DNA of 64,000 bases from Leptotrichia trevisanii DSM 22070. GTDB taxonomy: Bacteria > Fusobacteriota > Fusobacteriia > Fusobacteriales > Leptotrichiaceae. The stretch is taken from the NCBI RefSeq assembly GCF_000482505.1, contig NZ_KI519443.1, positions 124,001 through 188,000 on the forward strand, written 5' to 3'. Shown one piece after another: positions 53,775-63,741 of this stretch; within the stretch, counting starts at the first letter, position 1, and the number at the start of each line of letters is the position of its first letter. The notes beneath the pieces are model-generated. The model had not been told where the DNA came from, did not search any database, and worked only from the letters and a program-made list of their open reading frames with translations. The translations under genes and the position numbers were made by a program.

Positions 53775-53777
53775 AGT

Positions 53778-55157
53778 TTATTCATCTCCTGCAGGTAAAT
53801 ATTTTTCCAAATATTCATCTCTAATTCTTTTCAACTCTGTTCTTGGTAATATTTTTAGTAAATCCCATCCTAAATTTAAAGTATCCTCAATAGTTCTGTT
53901 ATTGTCAAAGCCTTGAGCCACATATTGTTCCTCAAATGCAGTCGTAAATTTAACAAACGCCTTATCAGTTTCAGACAATGCTGATTCTCCCAAGATTACA
54001 GCCAATTCTTTAGCTTCCTTACCAGTCGCATAAGCCGCAAACAATTGGTTCATCGTATCCGCATGATCCTCTCTTGTCTTTCCTTTTCCAATCCCTTTAT
54101 CCTTCAATCTTGAAAGTGACGGCAAAACGTCAATTGGAGGCATTAAATTCTGTTTATACAAATCTCTTGACAAGATTATTTGCCCCTCTGTAATATATCC
54201 AGTCAAATCTGGAATTGGGTGAGTCTTATCATCTTCAGGCATTGTCAAAATTGGTATTTGCGTAATCGAACCTTCACGCCCTTTAATTCTTCCCGCTCTT
54301 TCATAGATTGTCGATAAATCGGTATACAGGTATCCTGGATATCCTCTTCTTCCTGGAACTTCCTTTCTTGCTGCCGATACTTCACGTAACGCTTCACAAT
54401 AGTTAGTCAAGTCAGTTAAAATTACAAGTACGTGCATCCCTTTTTCAAATGCCAGGTATTCTGCACAAGTAAGTGCCATTTTTGGTGTAGACAGACGCTC
54501 GATTGCTGGATCGTTAGCCAAATTCATAAATAATACCGCTCTATCTATCGCTCCTGTTTTTATAAAGTCTTCCGTAAATGTCTGAGCTTCTTCAAATGTA
54601 ATCCCAATCGCTCCAAATACTACCGCAAATTTTGAATCTGTTCCCAAAACTTTTGCCTGTCTTGCAATTTGCAGTGCCAATTCTGCATGCGGAAGTCCTG
54701 AACCAGAGAATATCGGTAATTTTTGCCCCCTAACAAGAGTATTTAGCCCATCAATGGCAGAAACTCCTGTTTGGATAAATTCTGACGGATAATCACGTGC
54801 AACTGGATTTATAGCCGTTCCATTTATATCCAATGTCTTTTCAGGAATAATTTTCGGCCCGTTATCTTTTGGACGTCCCAATCCATCAAATACACGTCCA
54901 ATCATATCTTCAGATACTCCAAGTGATAAAGGCCTACCCAAGAATCTTACTTTTGAATCTTTCAGGTTAATTCCAGCCGAATTTTCAAATAACTGCACTA
55001 CAGCCTTATCTCCATTTACTTCAAGCACACGTCCACGACGAAGCTCTCCCTTTTGAGTTTCAATTTCAACAAGCTCTTCATATTTGATGCCCTCAACACC
55101 TTCAACCATCATCAATGGCCCTACAACTTCCTTAATAGTTTTGTATTCCTTAAGCAT
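53778..55157 (-). CDS. ntpB: V-type ATPase subunit B
   Basis: Subunit B forms the non-catalytic half of the V1 hexamer. The 459-residue length equals that of Enterococcus hirae NtpB within one or two residues. Conserved blocks include [20 protein letters not shown] and [20 protein letters not shown]. The start is ATG 55157 behind GGAGGTG and overlaps the end of ntpA by eight bases, so translation is likely coupled. A longer frame beginning at GTG 55166 is less likely because it falls on the ribosome binding site. Confidence 0.95.
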   Translation of the reverse strand: MLKEYKTIKEVVGPLMMVEGVEGIKYEELVEIETQKGELRRGRVLEVNGDKAVVQLFENSAGINLKDSKVRFLGRPLSLGVSEDMIGRVFDGLGRPKDNGPKIIPEKTLDINGTAINPVARDYPSEFIQTGVSAIDGLNTLVRGQKLPIFSGSGLPHAELALQIARQAKVLGTDSKFAVVFGAIGITFEEAQTFTEDFIKTGAIDRAVLFMNLANDPAIERLSTPKMALTCAEYLAFEKGMHVLVILTDLTNYCEALREVSAARKEVPGRRGYPGYLYTDLSTIYERAGRIKGREGSITQIPILTMPEDDKTHPIPDLTGYITEGQIILSRDLYKQNLMPPIDVLPSLSRLKDKGIGKGKTREDHADTMNQLFAAYATGKEAKELAVILGESALSETDKAFVKFTTAFEEQYVAQGFDNNRTIEDTLNLGWDLLKILPRTELKRIRDEYLEKYLPAGDE

Positions 55158-56925
55158 TTGCCACACCTCCTTTATTTACAAGTTCATCTATTCCTGTTTC
55201 CAATTCTTTTGCTATTTCTTTAATTTTACCTAATTCCGCTTCAGGCAGATATTTTGCCCTTGCAATTCTTTCTCTTACGGGCATTGCGATAATTTCACTT
55301 AAATAAGCTCCATTTTCAAGCCCTCTTAATCCTTCGTCATAGAATTTCAATACCAAATCAAGCATTTTATCCTGTTTTTCAAGTGAAGTATAAGTATCTG
55401 ACTCCATAAACGCATTTTGCTGCAAGTAATCTTCTCTTATTGATTTTGCAATTTCCAGTTTAAGCTGATCCTTTTCTGACAAAGTATCCTTACCAACCAG
55501 TCTAACAATTTCCTGCAAGCTGTTCTCCTCTTGTAACAATGACATTGCACGAGCCCTGTTTTTAGAAAATTCAGGCCCCACGTTCTGATTCATCCAGTTA
55601 TCAACTTTCGCTTGATACAAAGAATATGAATTTAACCAGTTAATCGCTGGGAAATGACGTCTATATGCCAAATTTGCATCTAGTCCCCAGAACACCTTAA
55701 CAATACGAAGTGTCGCCTGTGATACTGGTTCTGAAATATCTCCACCCGGAGGTGAAACCGCTCCAATGACTGTCAAAGCCCCTTCTCTTCCATCTTGTCC
55801 AAGACAAATTACTTTTCCTGCTCTTTCGTAAAATTCAGCGGCTCTTGAACCTAGATAAGCTGGGTATCCTTCATCCCCTGGCATTTCTTCAAGCCGTCCA
55901 GACATTTCCCTAAGTGCTTCCGCCCATCTTGAAGTAGAATCCGCCATTATTGCCACTGAATATCCCATATCCCTAAAATATTCAGCAATTGTAATTCCTG
56001 TATAAATACTGGCCTCTCTGGCCGCAACTGGCATATTTGAAGTATTTGCTATAAGTACAGTTCTTTTCATCAATGATTGTCCAGTTTTTGGATCTATAAT
56101 TTCTGGAAATTCCATAAGAACGTCTGTCATCTCATTCCCACGCTCTCCACATCCTACGTAAACTATAATTTCTGCATCTGCCCATTTAGCCATTTGGTGT
56201 TGTACAACCGTTTTTCCAGATCCGAAAGGCCCTGGTACACACGCAGTCCCACCTTTAGTTACAGGGAAAAATGTGTCAATTACCCTTTGTCCTGTAATTA
56301 ACGGAGCTTCTGGATTTAATTTCTGTTTATATTTTCTTCCACGTCTTACTGGCCATTTTTGCATCATTTGAACTTCTACCAATTCACCTTTTTCAGTTTC
56401 AATAACCGCAATTGTGTCAACTACTGTATAACTTCCGCTTTTAATAGTTTTCAAAGTCCCTTTAATTCCAGCTGGCACCATAATTTTGTGGTTTACAACA
56501 GAAGTTTCCTGAACAGTTCCCAAAATATCCCCAGTTTCAACTGTTGCCCCAACAGATAATACAGGCTCAAATTCCCATTTTTTCTCTCTGTTTAAAGGCT
56601 TAACTTCTACCCCTTTATCCAGAAAGTCCCCTGCTATTTCCTGATATTCCTTTAGCGGACGCTGAATCCCATCAAACATCGCTTCAATAAGCCCAGGCCC
56701 CAATTCAACACTCAAAGGCTCTCCAGTTGTAAAAACCTCTTCTCCTGGCCCAATTCCCGATGTTTCTTCATATACTTGAATAGAAGCCTGATCGCCTCTC
56801 ATTTCGATAATTTCACCTATCAATTTTTTCTCCGAAACTCTTACCACATCATACACATTGGCATTTTCCATACCTTCTGCAACAACAAGAGGCCCAGATA
56901 CTTTTATTATTCTTCCTGTTTTCAA
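55150..56925 (-). CDS. ntpA: V-type ATPase catalytic subunit A
   Basis: Subunit A hydrolyses ATP. The P-loop is [13 protein letters not shown], followed by the [11 protein letters not shown] motif and the catalytic region [18 protein letters not shown]. The 591-residue length fits the family. I choose TTG 56925 ([15 protein letters not shown]), because it has AAAGGAG at ideal distance and gives the family N-terminus; an ATG at 56943 directly follows the previous stop codon and would add six residues. A rare start codon in the catalytic subunit may limit its translation. Confidence 0.95.
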   Translation of the reverse strand: MKTGRIIKVSGPLVVAEGMENANVYDVVRVSEKKLIGEIIEMRGDQASIQVYEETSGIGPGEEVFTTGEPLSVELGPGLIEAMFDGIQRPLKEYQEIAGDFLDKGVEVKPLNREKKWEFEPVLSVGATVETGDILGTVQETSVVNHKIMVPAGIKGTLKTIKSGSYTVVDTIAVIETEKGELVEVQMMQKWPVRRGRKYKQKLNPEAPLITGQRVIDTFFPVTKGGTACVPGPFGSGKTVVQHQMAKWADAEIIVYVGCGERGNEMTDVLMEFPEIIDPKTGQSLMKRTVLIANTSNMPVAAREASIYTGITIAEYFRDMGYSVAIMADSTSRWAEALREMSGRLEEMPGDEGYPAYLGSRAAEFYERAGKVICLGQDGREGALTVIGAVSPPGGDISEPVSQATLRIVKVFWGLDANLAYRRHFPAINWLNSYSLYQAKVDNWMNQNVGPEFSKNRARAMSLLQEENSLQEIVRLVGKDTLSEKDQLKLEIAKSIREDYLQQNAFMESDTYTSLEKQDKMLDLVLKFYDEGLRGLENGAYLSEIIAMPVRERIARAKYLPEAELGKIKEIAKELETGIDELVNKGGVANA

Positions 56926-56943
56926 TGAATTTTCTCCTTTCAT

Positions 56944-57252
56944 CTAAAATATATTAGATCCTATCGCTTTTTCAACGTACTCATCTATCTTTTTAAGCCC
57001 AATTCCCAAACTTCCCTGATTATTCGGAATCAAAATAACAGCTGGAAGCACTTCACGGTTGTATCTTTCAATGGTACTTTCAACTAATGCGGCAACTTGC
57101 TCTGTCACAAAGATAATACCATAGTTATTACTTGCCATCTCATCAATTGTGCTTCTCGCTTCTTCCTTTGTAATAACAGGGTACACGTCAATTCCCAGTG
57201 CCTTAAATGATAAAATAGAATCCTTATCTCCAACTACACCTATTTTATGCAT
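56944..57252 (-). CDS. V-type ATPase subunit F (NtpG in Enterococcus naming)
   Basis: This 102-residue Rossmann-like subunit sits on the central shaft and regulates activity. HKIGVVGDKDSILSFKALG at the start and ILIPNNQGSLGIGLKKID are typical. The start is ATG 57252 or the in-frame GTG at 57261; the ATG gives the family length. It overlaps the end of ntpC and its stop is followed directly by the ntpA ribosome binding site. Confidence 0.92.
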   Translation of the reverse strand: MHKIGVVGDKDSILSFKALGIDVYPVITKEEARSTIDEMASNNYGIIFVTEQVAALVESTIERYNREVLPAVILIPNNQGSLGIGLKKIDEYVEKAIGSNIF

Positions 57253-58243
57253 AAGTTTCACGCAACCTTTCCCTTATTTTATCCGATCCTATGTTGTTTA
57301 TTTTGCTTACCATTATCATTCTGACTGCATTGATTTCACGCTCCTTTGCAACTAGATAGGTAAACAATGGCTCTGGCCCAAATACAACATATTTTGATTC
57401 CCTATTTAATTCCATCAGGTAATTATCCGAAATTTTTTCAAGTTCCGATAATCTTTTTGTTTCACTAAATGTTTCCAATCCTTTTGTCAGATATATTCCC
57501 AGTTTTTCTTTCTTGAACTTATTCAAAATGGTATCTATATTATCATTTATTGACGCAACAATTTTATTTTTTGAAATTGTCCCACCATCAAAAATAACGG
57601 TTTCCAAAAATCTTGCATCACGATTCTGCTTTTGAACTCTGAATAAAGTTATCATATTTTGAAAGTCAATTAATCCTTCAACATAATCAGTAATAACTTT
57701 TACATCAATTTCTTTAACAAGTCTTGATAAATTTTTAAAATAATGCTTGTCTACAATTATATCAATTCTTTGCGGATTATGATTTTCTTCAAAGTCCTTC
57801 TGCACTTCATTAATCGCATCCAAAATTTCCTGTGGCAAATCATTACTTTGTAATTCAAACTTTGTCTTAAATTTTCCAGCGTCAATCGTTCCAGCCTGCA
57901 TAAGCAATTTTGAAAAATCTTTTCCTGTTATTTTACTTTTCAATAATACCTTTAGATTATGATAATCATATTTAAGAGACAAAATATCAACAATTGCAGT
58001 ATTTTTAACCATATTTCGTACAATAGAAAAAACACGCTCTGTTTCTCTTTTCAGTATTGTTTCATAATCCTGACTACCATGAATATCAGCCATATCTTGA
58101 GAATATTCCGTTTCTCCCAATAATTTTAGCACTTCTTCGGGAGTCTGGGCTTCTATCATCCGTTCCAGTCTATTTCTAGTCAAAAGCCTCTTTTCCAATA
58201 CTCTAATAGTTACGACACTTTGTCCGTAATCCATTCTATTCAT
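57245..58243 (-). CDS. ntpC: V-type ATPase subunit C (d-type, rotor cap)
   Basis: This subunit connects the membrane rotor to the central stalk. The 332-residue helical protein shows family blocks YGQSVVTIRVLEKRLL and VDILSLKYDYHNLKVLLK. It starts at ATG 58243 behind GGGAGA. It is preceded by an unusual 223-base untranslated gap after ntpE, while its other neighbour overlaps it. Confidence 0.92.
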   Translation of the reverse strand: MNRMDYGQSVVTIRVLEKRLLTRNRLERMIEAQTPEEVLKLLGETEYSQDMADIHGSQDYETILKRETERVFSIVRNMVKNTAIVDILSLKYDYHNLKVLLKSKITGKDFSKLLMQAGTIDAGKFKTKFELQSNDLPQEILDAINEVQKDFEENHNPQRIDIIVDKHYFKNLSRLVKEIDVKVITDYVEGLIDFQNMITLFRVQKQNRDARFLETVIFDGGTISKNKIVASINDNIDTILNKFKKEKLGIYLTKGLETFSETKRLSELEKISDNYLMELNRESKYVVFGPEPLFTYLVAKEREINAVRMIMVSKINNIGSDKIRERLRETYA

Positions 58244-58352
58244 TTTTTTCTCCCTTTATCGATTCTCTTTGTCAATTATAAAAGTTTTTTTCTTTTCTCA
58301 CAAAATATTTTAATTTCTTGATAAAATTTATTTTAATTTTTACTCTTACAAC

Positions 58353-58452
58353 TAACTATTGATTCATTTCTATTTTTTATATTAGATATGCTTAACAACT
58401 TGTTTATTCTTAATTAAAGTAAATATTTACTTTATTGTACTTTCAATAGTTA
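58353..58452. other. Structured non-coding element between ntpE and ntpC
   Basis: A perfect 20-base palindrome, TAAAGTAAATATTTACTTTA (58415-58434), lies within a perfect 10-base inverted repeat, TAACTATTGA (58353-58362) with TCAATAGTTA (58443-58452). All other gene junctions in this operon are short, so this 223-base gap stands out. It may be an RNA processing or stability element, or an internal operator. Confidence 0.6.
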
Positions 58453-58466
58453 TCAGGCAACTCTAT

Positions 58467-59018
58467 TTATGAAAATAAAAGTTTTGAAATTTCAACTTCC
58501 AGTTCATCCCTCATAAAGTCCAGTTTCACTTCAAAAGTGTAATTTTCCTGGATTCCATTTTCTTCAATGATAAATCCCGAAGTTACAAACTCATTTTCCT
58601 TCACTTTTGCATTTGGAAATTCTTTTTTTACTTTATTTAAAAATTCTTTTTTTACAATTAATTCTTTTCCTGTTATAGATTTTTTATCAATATTTTGAGT
58701 TAAATAATTAATATATTCACTCTCATTCATATTGACAAGTTTTGTTTTTAATTTATCTATAACTTTATCAATTACTGTCTGTTTTGCCTTTAATTTTTCA
58801 TTTCTTGCCTTTAAGTTTGCACTTGACTTAATTCTGTCTGAAAGCAGTTCACGCTCTCTTCTTGCATTTTCAAGCAATGTTTGCTTTTTGACAGTAATCT
58901 TTTTTATTTCCAAATCGTATTTTTGCTTAGCTTTTTCCTCAGCACTTCTTACAATTTCGTCTGCTTGTTTTTTAGCATCATTTAATATTTTTGAGGTTAA
59001 ATTGTTTAAATTAGACAT
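58467..59018 (-). CDS. ntpE: V-type ATPase subunit E (peripheral stalk)
   Basis: Subunit E pairs with the G-type subunit to form the stator stalk. The 183-residue protein is a long charged helix (ILNDAKKQADEIVRSAEEK) followed by a small globular end. I use ATG 59018, with AAGGAG five bases upstream, instead of GTG 59024. It follows ntpK by about 45 bases. Confidence 0.9.
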   Translation of the reverse strand: MSNLNNLTSKILNDAKKQADEIVRSAEEKAKQKYDLEIKKITVKKQTLLENARRERELLSDRIKSSANLKARNEKLKAKQTVIDKVIDKLKTKLVNMNESEYINYLTQNIDKKSITGKELIVKKEFLNKVKKEFPNAKVKENEFVTSGFIIEENGIQENYTFEVKLDFMRDELEVEISKLLFS

Positions 59019-59064
59019 ATTCACTCCTTACCATATTTAAGGGGTATAAATACCCCTTTTAAAA

Positions 59065-59559
<495 letters not shown>

Positions 59560-59603
59560 CTATTTTATTTATTAATAATTTTTACTAAACTTAAATTATA
59601 AAA

Positions 59604-61577
59604 CTAATCATCAAGATTTACATATTTACTTTCTGTTCTAAAATCTTTAAACGGCTTTCCTCCACCTTCATAAAACTTACCAAAATATTCTACATACATA
59701 AGTCTTGAAGTGTGAACATATGCACCTAGGAAAGATAAGAACATATTAAATAAATGTCCTGCTACCAGTATTACTGGAATAAATATCATTCCAACCCAGC
59801 TTCCGCTAATCATTCCGGCAATCATATTTATAGCCGACGCAATAAATCCACCAGAAAGCCCCAAAGCCATAAGTCTTGAATATGATACAAAATCTCCCAC
59901 ATAACTGGAAATTCCATAAAGGCTGTAAAGCCCTCCACCTAATTTTGCACCAATCCCCTTAGCTTCACGTCCACCAGTAAGTACGATTCCAGCCATTCCA
60001 GCAATCATTACCCACATTGACACATTTGTTACAACAGGTGATAAATTCATCAGTTTGAATATTAAATAAACTATTCCGCCCATAAGTGCCATATACCAGA
60101 ACAGCACGTCATAAACTGCCTCCAACGACTTGCCATCTCTAATTAGCATATACGCTTTTATTGCCAATCCAACAAAAATATGGACTACACCAAACACAAT
60201 TGAACCTATTAATAAATCATTATATTGCGATGCTGGATCTATCAATCTCCACATTCCTGGAATTGTCGCTCCAAAATATGAACCATATAAAAGTCCCCAA
60301 AAAATAACGGAAAAACTTAAATAAAAGAAAAACTTGACAGATTTTCTCATTTGAGAACTTAAATTTACTACTTTTAGAACAAACATTGTTGCCAAGAGCA
60401 ATACAAGCCCATAACCTACATCCGCTCCCATCATTCCAAAGAACAAAATATAAAACGGTGTAAACAGCGGCGTCGGATCAATTTCATTATATCTAGGATA
60501 AGCATACATCCCTGTCAAATTTTCAAATGTACTTGCAATCTTTCCATTTTTCAACTTTATCGGTACTGTCGCATCATCCCTATCCGCTTCTGTAAATGTC
60601 AAATAATAATTATCCCCAGCCTCGTCTTTTACCACTTTCTCAAATTCATTTACCTTTTCAGTAGGAATCCATCCCTTTATTAAAATAGTATTTTCAGTCT
60701 GAGCCAATTTTTCTGATTCAACAATTCTTAGCTTTTTATTTTGCATATACTCATAAACCGCCTGTAAATCAGTTAAGTCTTCACTATAAGTTTTGATTTT
60801 GGCCTTTAATCTACGTTTTTCCTTTTTCAGTCCTGAAATTTCCTTTTGCAATTCATTTTTGTAATCTTGTGGAACTGCATCAATATCCAGATTTTCCACT
60901 GTAAAACTGCTGTTTCTGAAAACTTCAGCTAATTTTTCCTTTTCACTTTCATCAATACTTGAAATTACAAGATAATACACTTCATCTTTTACTATTTTCA
61001 GCTCTTCATAATAAGTTTTATCAAGTTTAGAAATGCCGTCAATAAAACTACCTTTTAATTTTATCGGTACTGTCCCCAAAAATGTATTTACCTTTTTCAA
61101 GCTCTTTAATTCTTTCGGATTTACATCCAGCCGTTCCCACAAATCAATTTCGTCATAGCGTGCATATTTTTTAGAAATTTTCGATTTTATTTGTGAATAC
61201 TGCGCTCCAATCTGGTTTAGCTCAGAAGAAATTTTCTTCCAGTCATAAGTCAATGCTTTTTTCGCTAACTCATCAAACGTATAATTTTCATTTCCATGAA
61301 TAACATCCCTTAAACGTGTTTTTCTCTCATCATATTTTTTAATAAGAGAAATTGCACTGCTTAACTGATAAAGACGCTCATCAATGTGAGTCAGTTCCTC
61401 ATTGTTTACATACTTTGTAACGCCTTCAACAACATCCTTATTAACTTCCCCATTTTCATCACGCAACTCAATATCTACAAAATTTACTTCCTTAAATTTT
61501 TGAAGTTTCTTTAATACTTTAGCCCTTTGTTCTGCGAAAACAACTAAATCAAATCTACTCATTTTAACTATTGCCAT
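59604..61577 (-). CDS. ntpI: V-type ATPase subunit I (membrane stator)
   Basis: Subunit I (a-type) anchors the stator and forms the ion half-channels. The 657-residue protein has a soluble N-terminal half with coiled coils (about 1-340) and a C-terminal half with about eight membrane helices, including PLFTPFYILFFGMMGADVGYG (family hallmark, here cited as FFGMMGADVGYG) and VSYSRLMALGLSGG. Its ATG overlaps the stop of the preceding gene by one base. It ends 66 bases before ntpK. Confidence 0.94.
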   Translation of the reverse strand: MAIVKMSRFDLVVFAEQRAKVLKKLQKFKEVNFVDIELRDENGEVNKDVVEGVTKYVNNEELTHIDERLYQLSSAISLIKKYDERKTRLRDVIHGNENYTFDELAKKALTYDWKKISSELNQIGAQYSQIKSKISKKYARYDEIDLWERLDVNPKELKSLKKVNTFLGTVPIKLKGSFIDGISKLDKTYYEELKIVKDEVYYLVISSIDESEKEKLAEVFRNSSFTVENLDIDAVPQDYKNELQKEISGLKKEKRRLKAKIKTYSEDLTDLQAVYEYMQNKKLRIVESEKLAQTENTILIKGWIPTEKVNEFEKVVKDEAGDNYYLTFTEADRDDATVPIKLKNGKIASTFENLTGMYAYPRYNEIDPTPLFTPFYILFFGMMGADVGYGLVLLLATMFVLKVVNLSSQMRKSVKFFFYLSFSVIFWGLLYGSYFGATIPGMWRLIDPASQYNDLLIGSIVFGVVHIFVGLAIKAYMLIRDGKSLEAVYDVLFWYMALMGGIVYLIFKLMNLSPVVTNVSMWVMIAGMAGIVLTGGREAKGIGAKLGGGLYSLYGISSYVGDFVSYSRLMALGLSGGFIASAINMIAGMISGSWVGMIFIPVILVAGHLFNMFLSFLGAYVHTSRLMYVEYFGKFYEGGGKPFKDFRTESKYVNLDD

Positions 61578-61888
61578 TATTTCACAATCCTCTCTGCTAA
61601 TAAATTAACAACTTCATCTATTTTTCTTTCGTCAATTTCGAGAATTTTATTTACATTTTCCTCTTCACTGCTTAAAAGAGATTTTACTCTTTTTTCGGCA
61701 TCATCCATTGACTGTTTCTTCAAATTTTCCACTTCAAGATTTGCCTCAGAAATCATTTTATCGCCGTCATCCTTTATTTTCTGCTCAATATTTTTCAAAA
61801 TATCTTTTGCCTTTTCATTTGCATCAGCAATAATTTTATCTGACTCCCCTTCAGCATCTCTTATTTTTTGTAAAACTTCTTTTGCCAA
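61577..61888 (-). CDS. V-type ATPase subunit G/H-like stalk protein (NtpF in Enterococcus naming)
   Basis: This 103-residue protein is almost wholly a charged helix (ADANEKAKDILKNIEQKIKD), as expected for the peripheral-stalk partner of subunit E. It is the first gene of the operon, matching the position of ntpF in Enterococcus hirae. Translation starts at TTG 61888 with GGAGG seven bases upstream. The promoter lies about 110 bases upstream. Confidence 0.88.
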   Translation of the reverse strand: MAKEVLQKIRDAEGESDKIIADANEKAKDILKNIEQKIKDDGDKMISEANLEVENLKKQSMDDAEKRVKSLLSSEEENVNKILEIDERKIDEVVNLLAERIVK

Positions 61889-61999
61889 GATATAACCTCC
61901 TTCAAAATTTATTTTTACTTTTTAAAATTATTCATATTTTTTTAATTTTTTATAAATAATTCTACAAAAATAAATTAACTGATTAGTCACCATATTATT

Positions 62000-62028
62000 A
62001 TGTTATCAATTTTTTCACATATTGTCAA
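62000..62028 (-). promoter_or_regulatory. Sigma-70 promoter of the V-ATPase operon
   Basis: On the minus strand, TTGACA (62028-62023) and TAACAT (62005-62000) are 17 bases apart. It begins directly after the terminator of the upstream gene. Confidence 0.8.
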
Positions 62029-62029
62029 T

Positions 62030-62060
62030 AAAAAAATATAACACAGATTTTATGTTATAT
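62030..62060 (-). terminator. Intrinsic terminator of the rsmH-ftsL-like transcript
   Basis: On the minus strand, ATATAACA (62060-62053) pairs with TGTTATAT (62043-62036), followed by a run of T residues. It ends within two bases of the V-ATPase -35 element. Confidence 0.85.
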
Positions 62061-62071
62061 TTCTCCTTCGG

Positions 62072-62491
62072 TTAATTATTCAAATTTATATATATTGGAG
62101 CATTCGGAACATCAAATCCTTTTTCTTTTGCTCTTATTTCTTTGGTTTTCAAGTCTTCATTATCCACTGTCTGAGTATCCAGTCTTGCAACTTCCTTTTT
62201 AAGTTCAATTAGCTGCTTTTCCTTTATATCCATTTTTTTCCCTAATTCAGAAATATCAAATGAAACAAAAACTCTCAGCAAAGCTACCATAGTTACAATA
62301 GCCACATAGATACTAACTATACCAATTACTTTCATATTTAACCCCGCTGTTCTGGAAAGTTGTTTTCTAACTTCTTTAGGAGCTACTATTCTTTCTCTTC
62401 TTGCATCTTCATGTGATCTTGCTGTATTTGTAATTTTTGGAACATCAAGTATTTCCATTTGCATTTTTTTGTTTTTTGAAACACCATTCAT
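62072..62491 (-). CDS. FtsL-like cell division protein
   Basis: This 139-residue protein has a basic cytoplasmic N-terminus (about 1-50), one membrane helix (VIGIVSIYVAIVTMVALLRVF) and a short coiled coil with heptad pattern (KQLIELKKEVARLDTQ). This is the layout of FtsL, a bitopic protein of the divisome. FtsL is poorly conserved, so the call rests on topology and on its position seven bases after rsmH, where ftsL usually lies. The next gene in the usual cluster (ftsI) is absent; a terminator follows at once. Confidence 0.7.
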   Translation of the reverse strand: MNGVSKNKKMQMEILDVPKITNTARSHEDARRERIVAPKEVRKQLSRTAGLNMKVIGIVSIYVAIVTMVALLRVFVSFDISELGKKMDIKEKQLIELKKEVARLDTQTVDNEDLKTKEIRAKEKGFDVPNAPIYINLNN

Positions 62492-62497
62492 AACTGT

Positions 62498-63424
62498 TTA
62501 TTCACTCCTTTCAAAAATTCTCAATTTTGCTGAATGTGCCCGGTTATTTTCTTCTAATTCTAACTTTTTAGCAATAATTGGTTTTTTTGTAATTATCTTT
62601 CCTAAACTTTTTTTGTTACATACACAAATTGGTATATCCTTTGGACAAGTACATGGATCTTCATATTCACGAAATTTTTCCTTTACAATTCTGTCTTCCA
62701 GTGAATGAAAAGTAATTACTAAAAGCCTACCATTTTTATTAAGTAGTTTTATCGTTTTATCCAATGTTTCGCTTAGCACCTCAAGCTCCTTATTCACAAA
62801 AATTCTTATAGCCTGAAATGTTCTTTTGGCAGGATGCCGTTTCATACTTTTTCCTATTGATTTTATAACAATATCCGCAAGTTCCGTTGTAGTTTCAACT
62901 GGCTTATTTTTTCTATATTCTACAATTTTTTTTGCAATTTTTCTTGATTTTGGCTCTTCGCCGTATTTGTAAATAATATCGGCTATTTCCTTTTCAGAAA
63001 AATTATTGACAACTTCATAAGCACTTATTTTTAAGTTACTGTCCATCCGCATATCCAGCCTTGCCGCAAACCTGTATGAAAAACCTCTTTTAGCATTATC
63101 CAGCTGATTTGAGGAAACTCCTATATCCATCAGTATCCGATCTACTTTTTCAAAGCCCGCAAGATAAACAGCAGTATCAATATTTCTAAAATTATCTTGA
63201 AATATTTGAAGTTTATTTTCATATTTCTCAAGCCTTTTTTTTGCAAATTCAATAGCTTGTATATCCTGATCAATTGCAATAACCTTTGAATTTTCAGAAG
63301 AATTTTCCAGAATACCCTCTGTATGCCCACCGCCACCAAGCGTACAGTCAACATAAATTGCATCTTTATCTGTTATTATATTATCTATCACTTCGTCAAG
63401 CAGTACGGGCTTATGATATTCCAT
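62498..63424 (-). CDS. rsmH: 16S rRNA m4C1402 methyltransferase RsmH (MraW)
   Basis: RsmH methylates N4 of C1402 in 16S rRNA. The 308-residue protein shows HKPVLLDEVID at the start, the SAM-binding DCTLGGGGHTEGIL, the DIGVSSNQLDNAKRGFSY block and the conserved LVITFHSLEDRIVK and CTCPKD. The start is ATG 63424 behind GGAAAGGAAG. It lies first in a two-gene unit with the FtsL-like gene. The division-cluster gene mraZ, often directly upstream, is not seen in the 317 bases before it. Confidence 0.96.
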   Translation of the reverse strand: MEYHKPVLLDEVIDNIITDKDAIYVDCTLGGGGHTEGILENSSENSKVIAIDQDIQAIEFAKKRLEKYENKLQIFQDNFRNIDTAVYLAGFEKVDRILMDIGVSSNQLDNAKRGFSYRFAARLDMRMDSNLKISAYEVVNNFSEKEIADIIYKYGEEPKSRKIAKKIVEYRKNKPVETTTELADIVIKSIGKSMKRHPAKRTFQAIRIFVNKELEVLSETLDKTIKLLNKNGRLLVITFHSLEDRIVKEKFREYEDPCTCPKDIPICVCNKKSLGKIITKKPIIAKKLELEENNRAHSAKLRIFERSE

Positions 63425-63741
63425 AGTTTCTTCCTTTCCAAAACATTTTTAAAATATATAAATTTAATATTTACAAAACTCCTTAAAACCAATTTCAATA
63501 AAGTAAACTAATTTCATACAAACTCCAAAATTTATAATTTATCTTCAGTTTCATTTTAAAGTTTTTGTTAAAACTACTTTAGTTCAAGTGTATATTGTAA
63601 TTAAATCAATAATTTGTAATCTTGTTAATTATTAAATCATTTTATTTCTTTCATAATTACTGAAACATTTTAGCACACTTTTCTTATTTTTTCCATATAA
63701 CTTTTTAAAATTTATACTTTTATTTACAAATATTTATAAAT
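63425..63741 (-). other. Gene-free region upstream of rsmH
   Basis: This AT-rich stretch lies between the DJ-1-family gene and rsmH, both on the minus strand. The sequence TGCTAAAAT (minus strand, 63678-63670) resembles an extended -10 but has no convincing -35. I see no RNA gene, strong hairpin or open reading frame. Confidence 0.35.
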
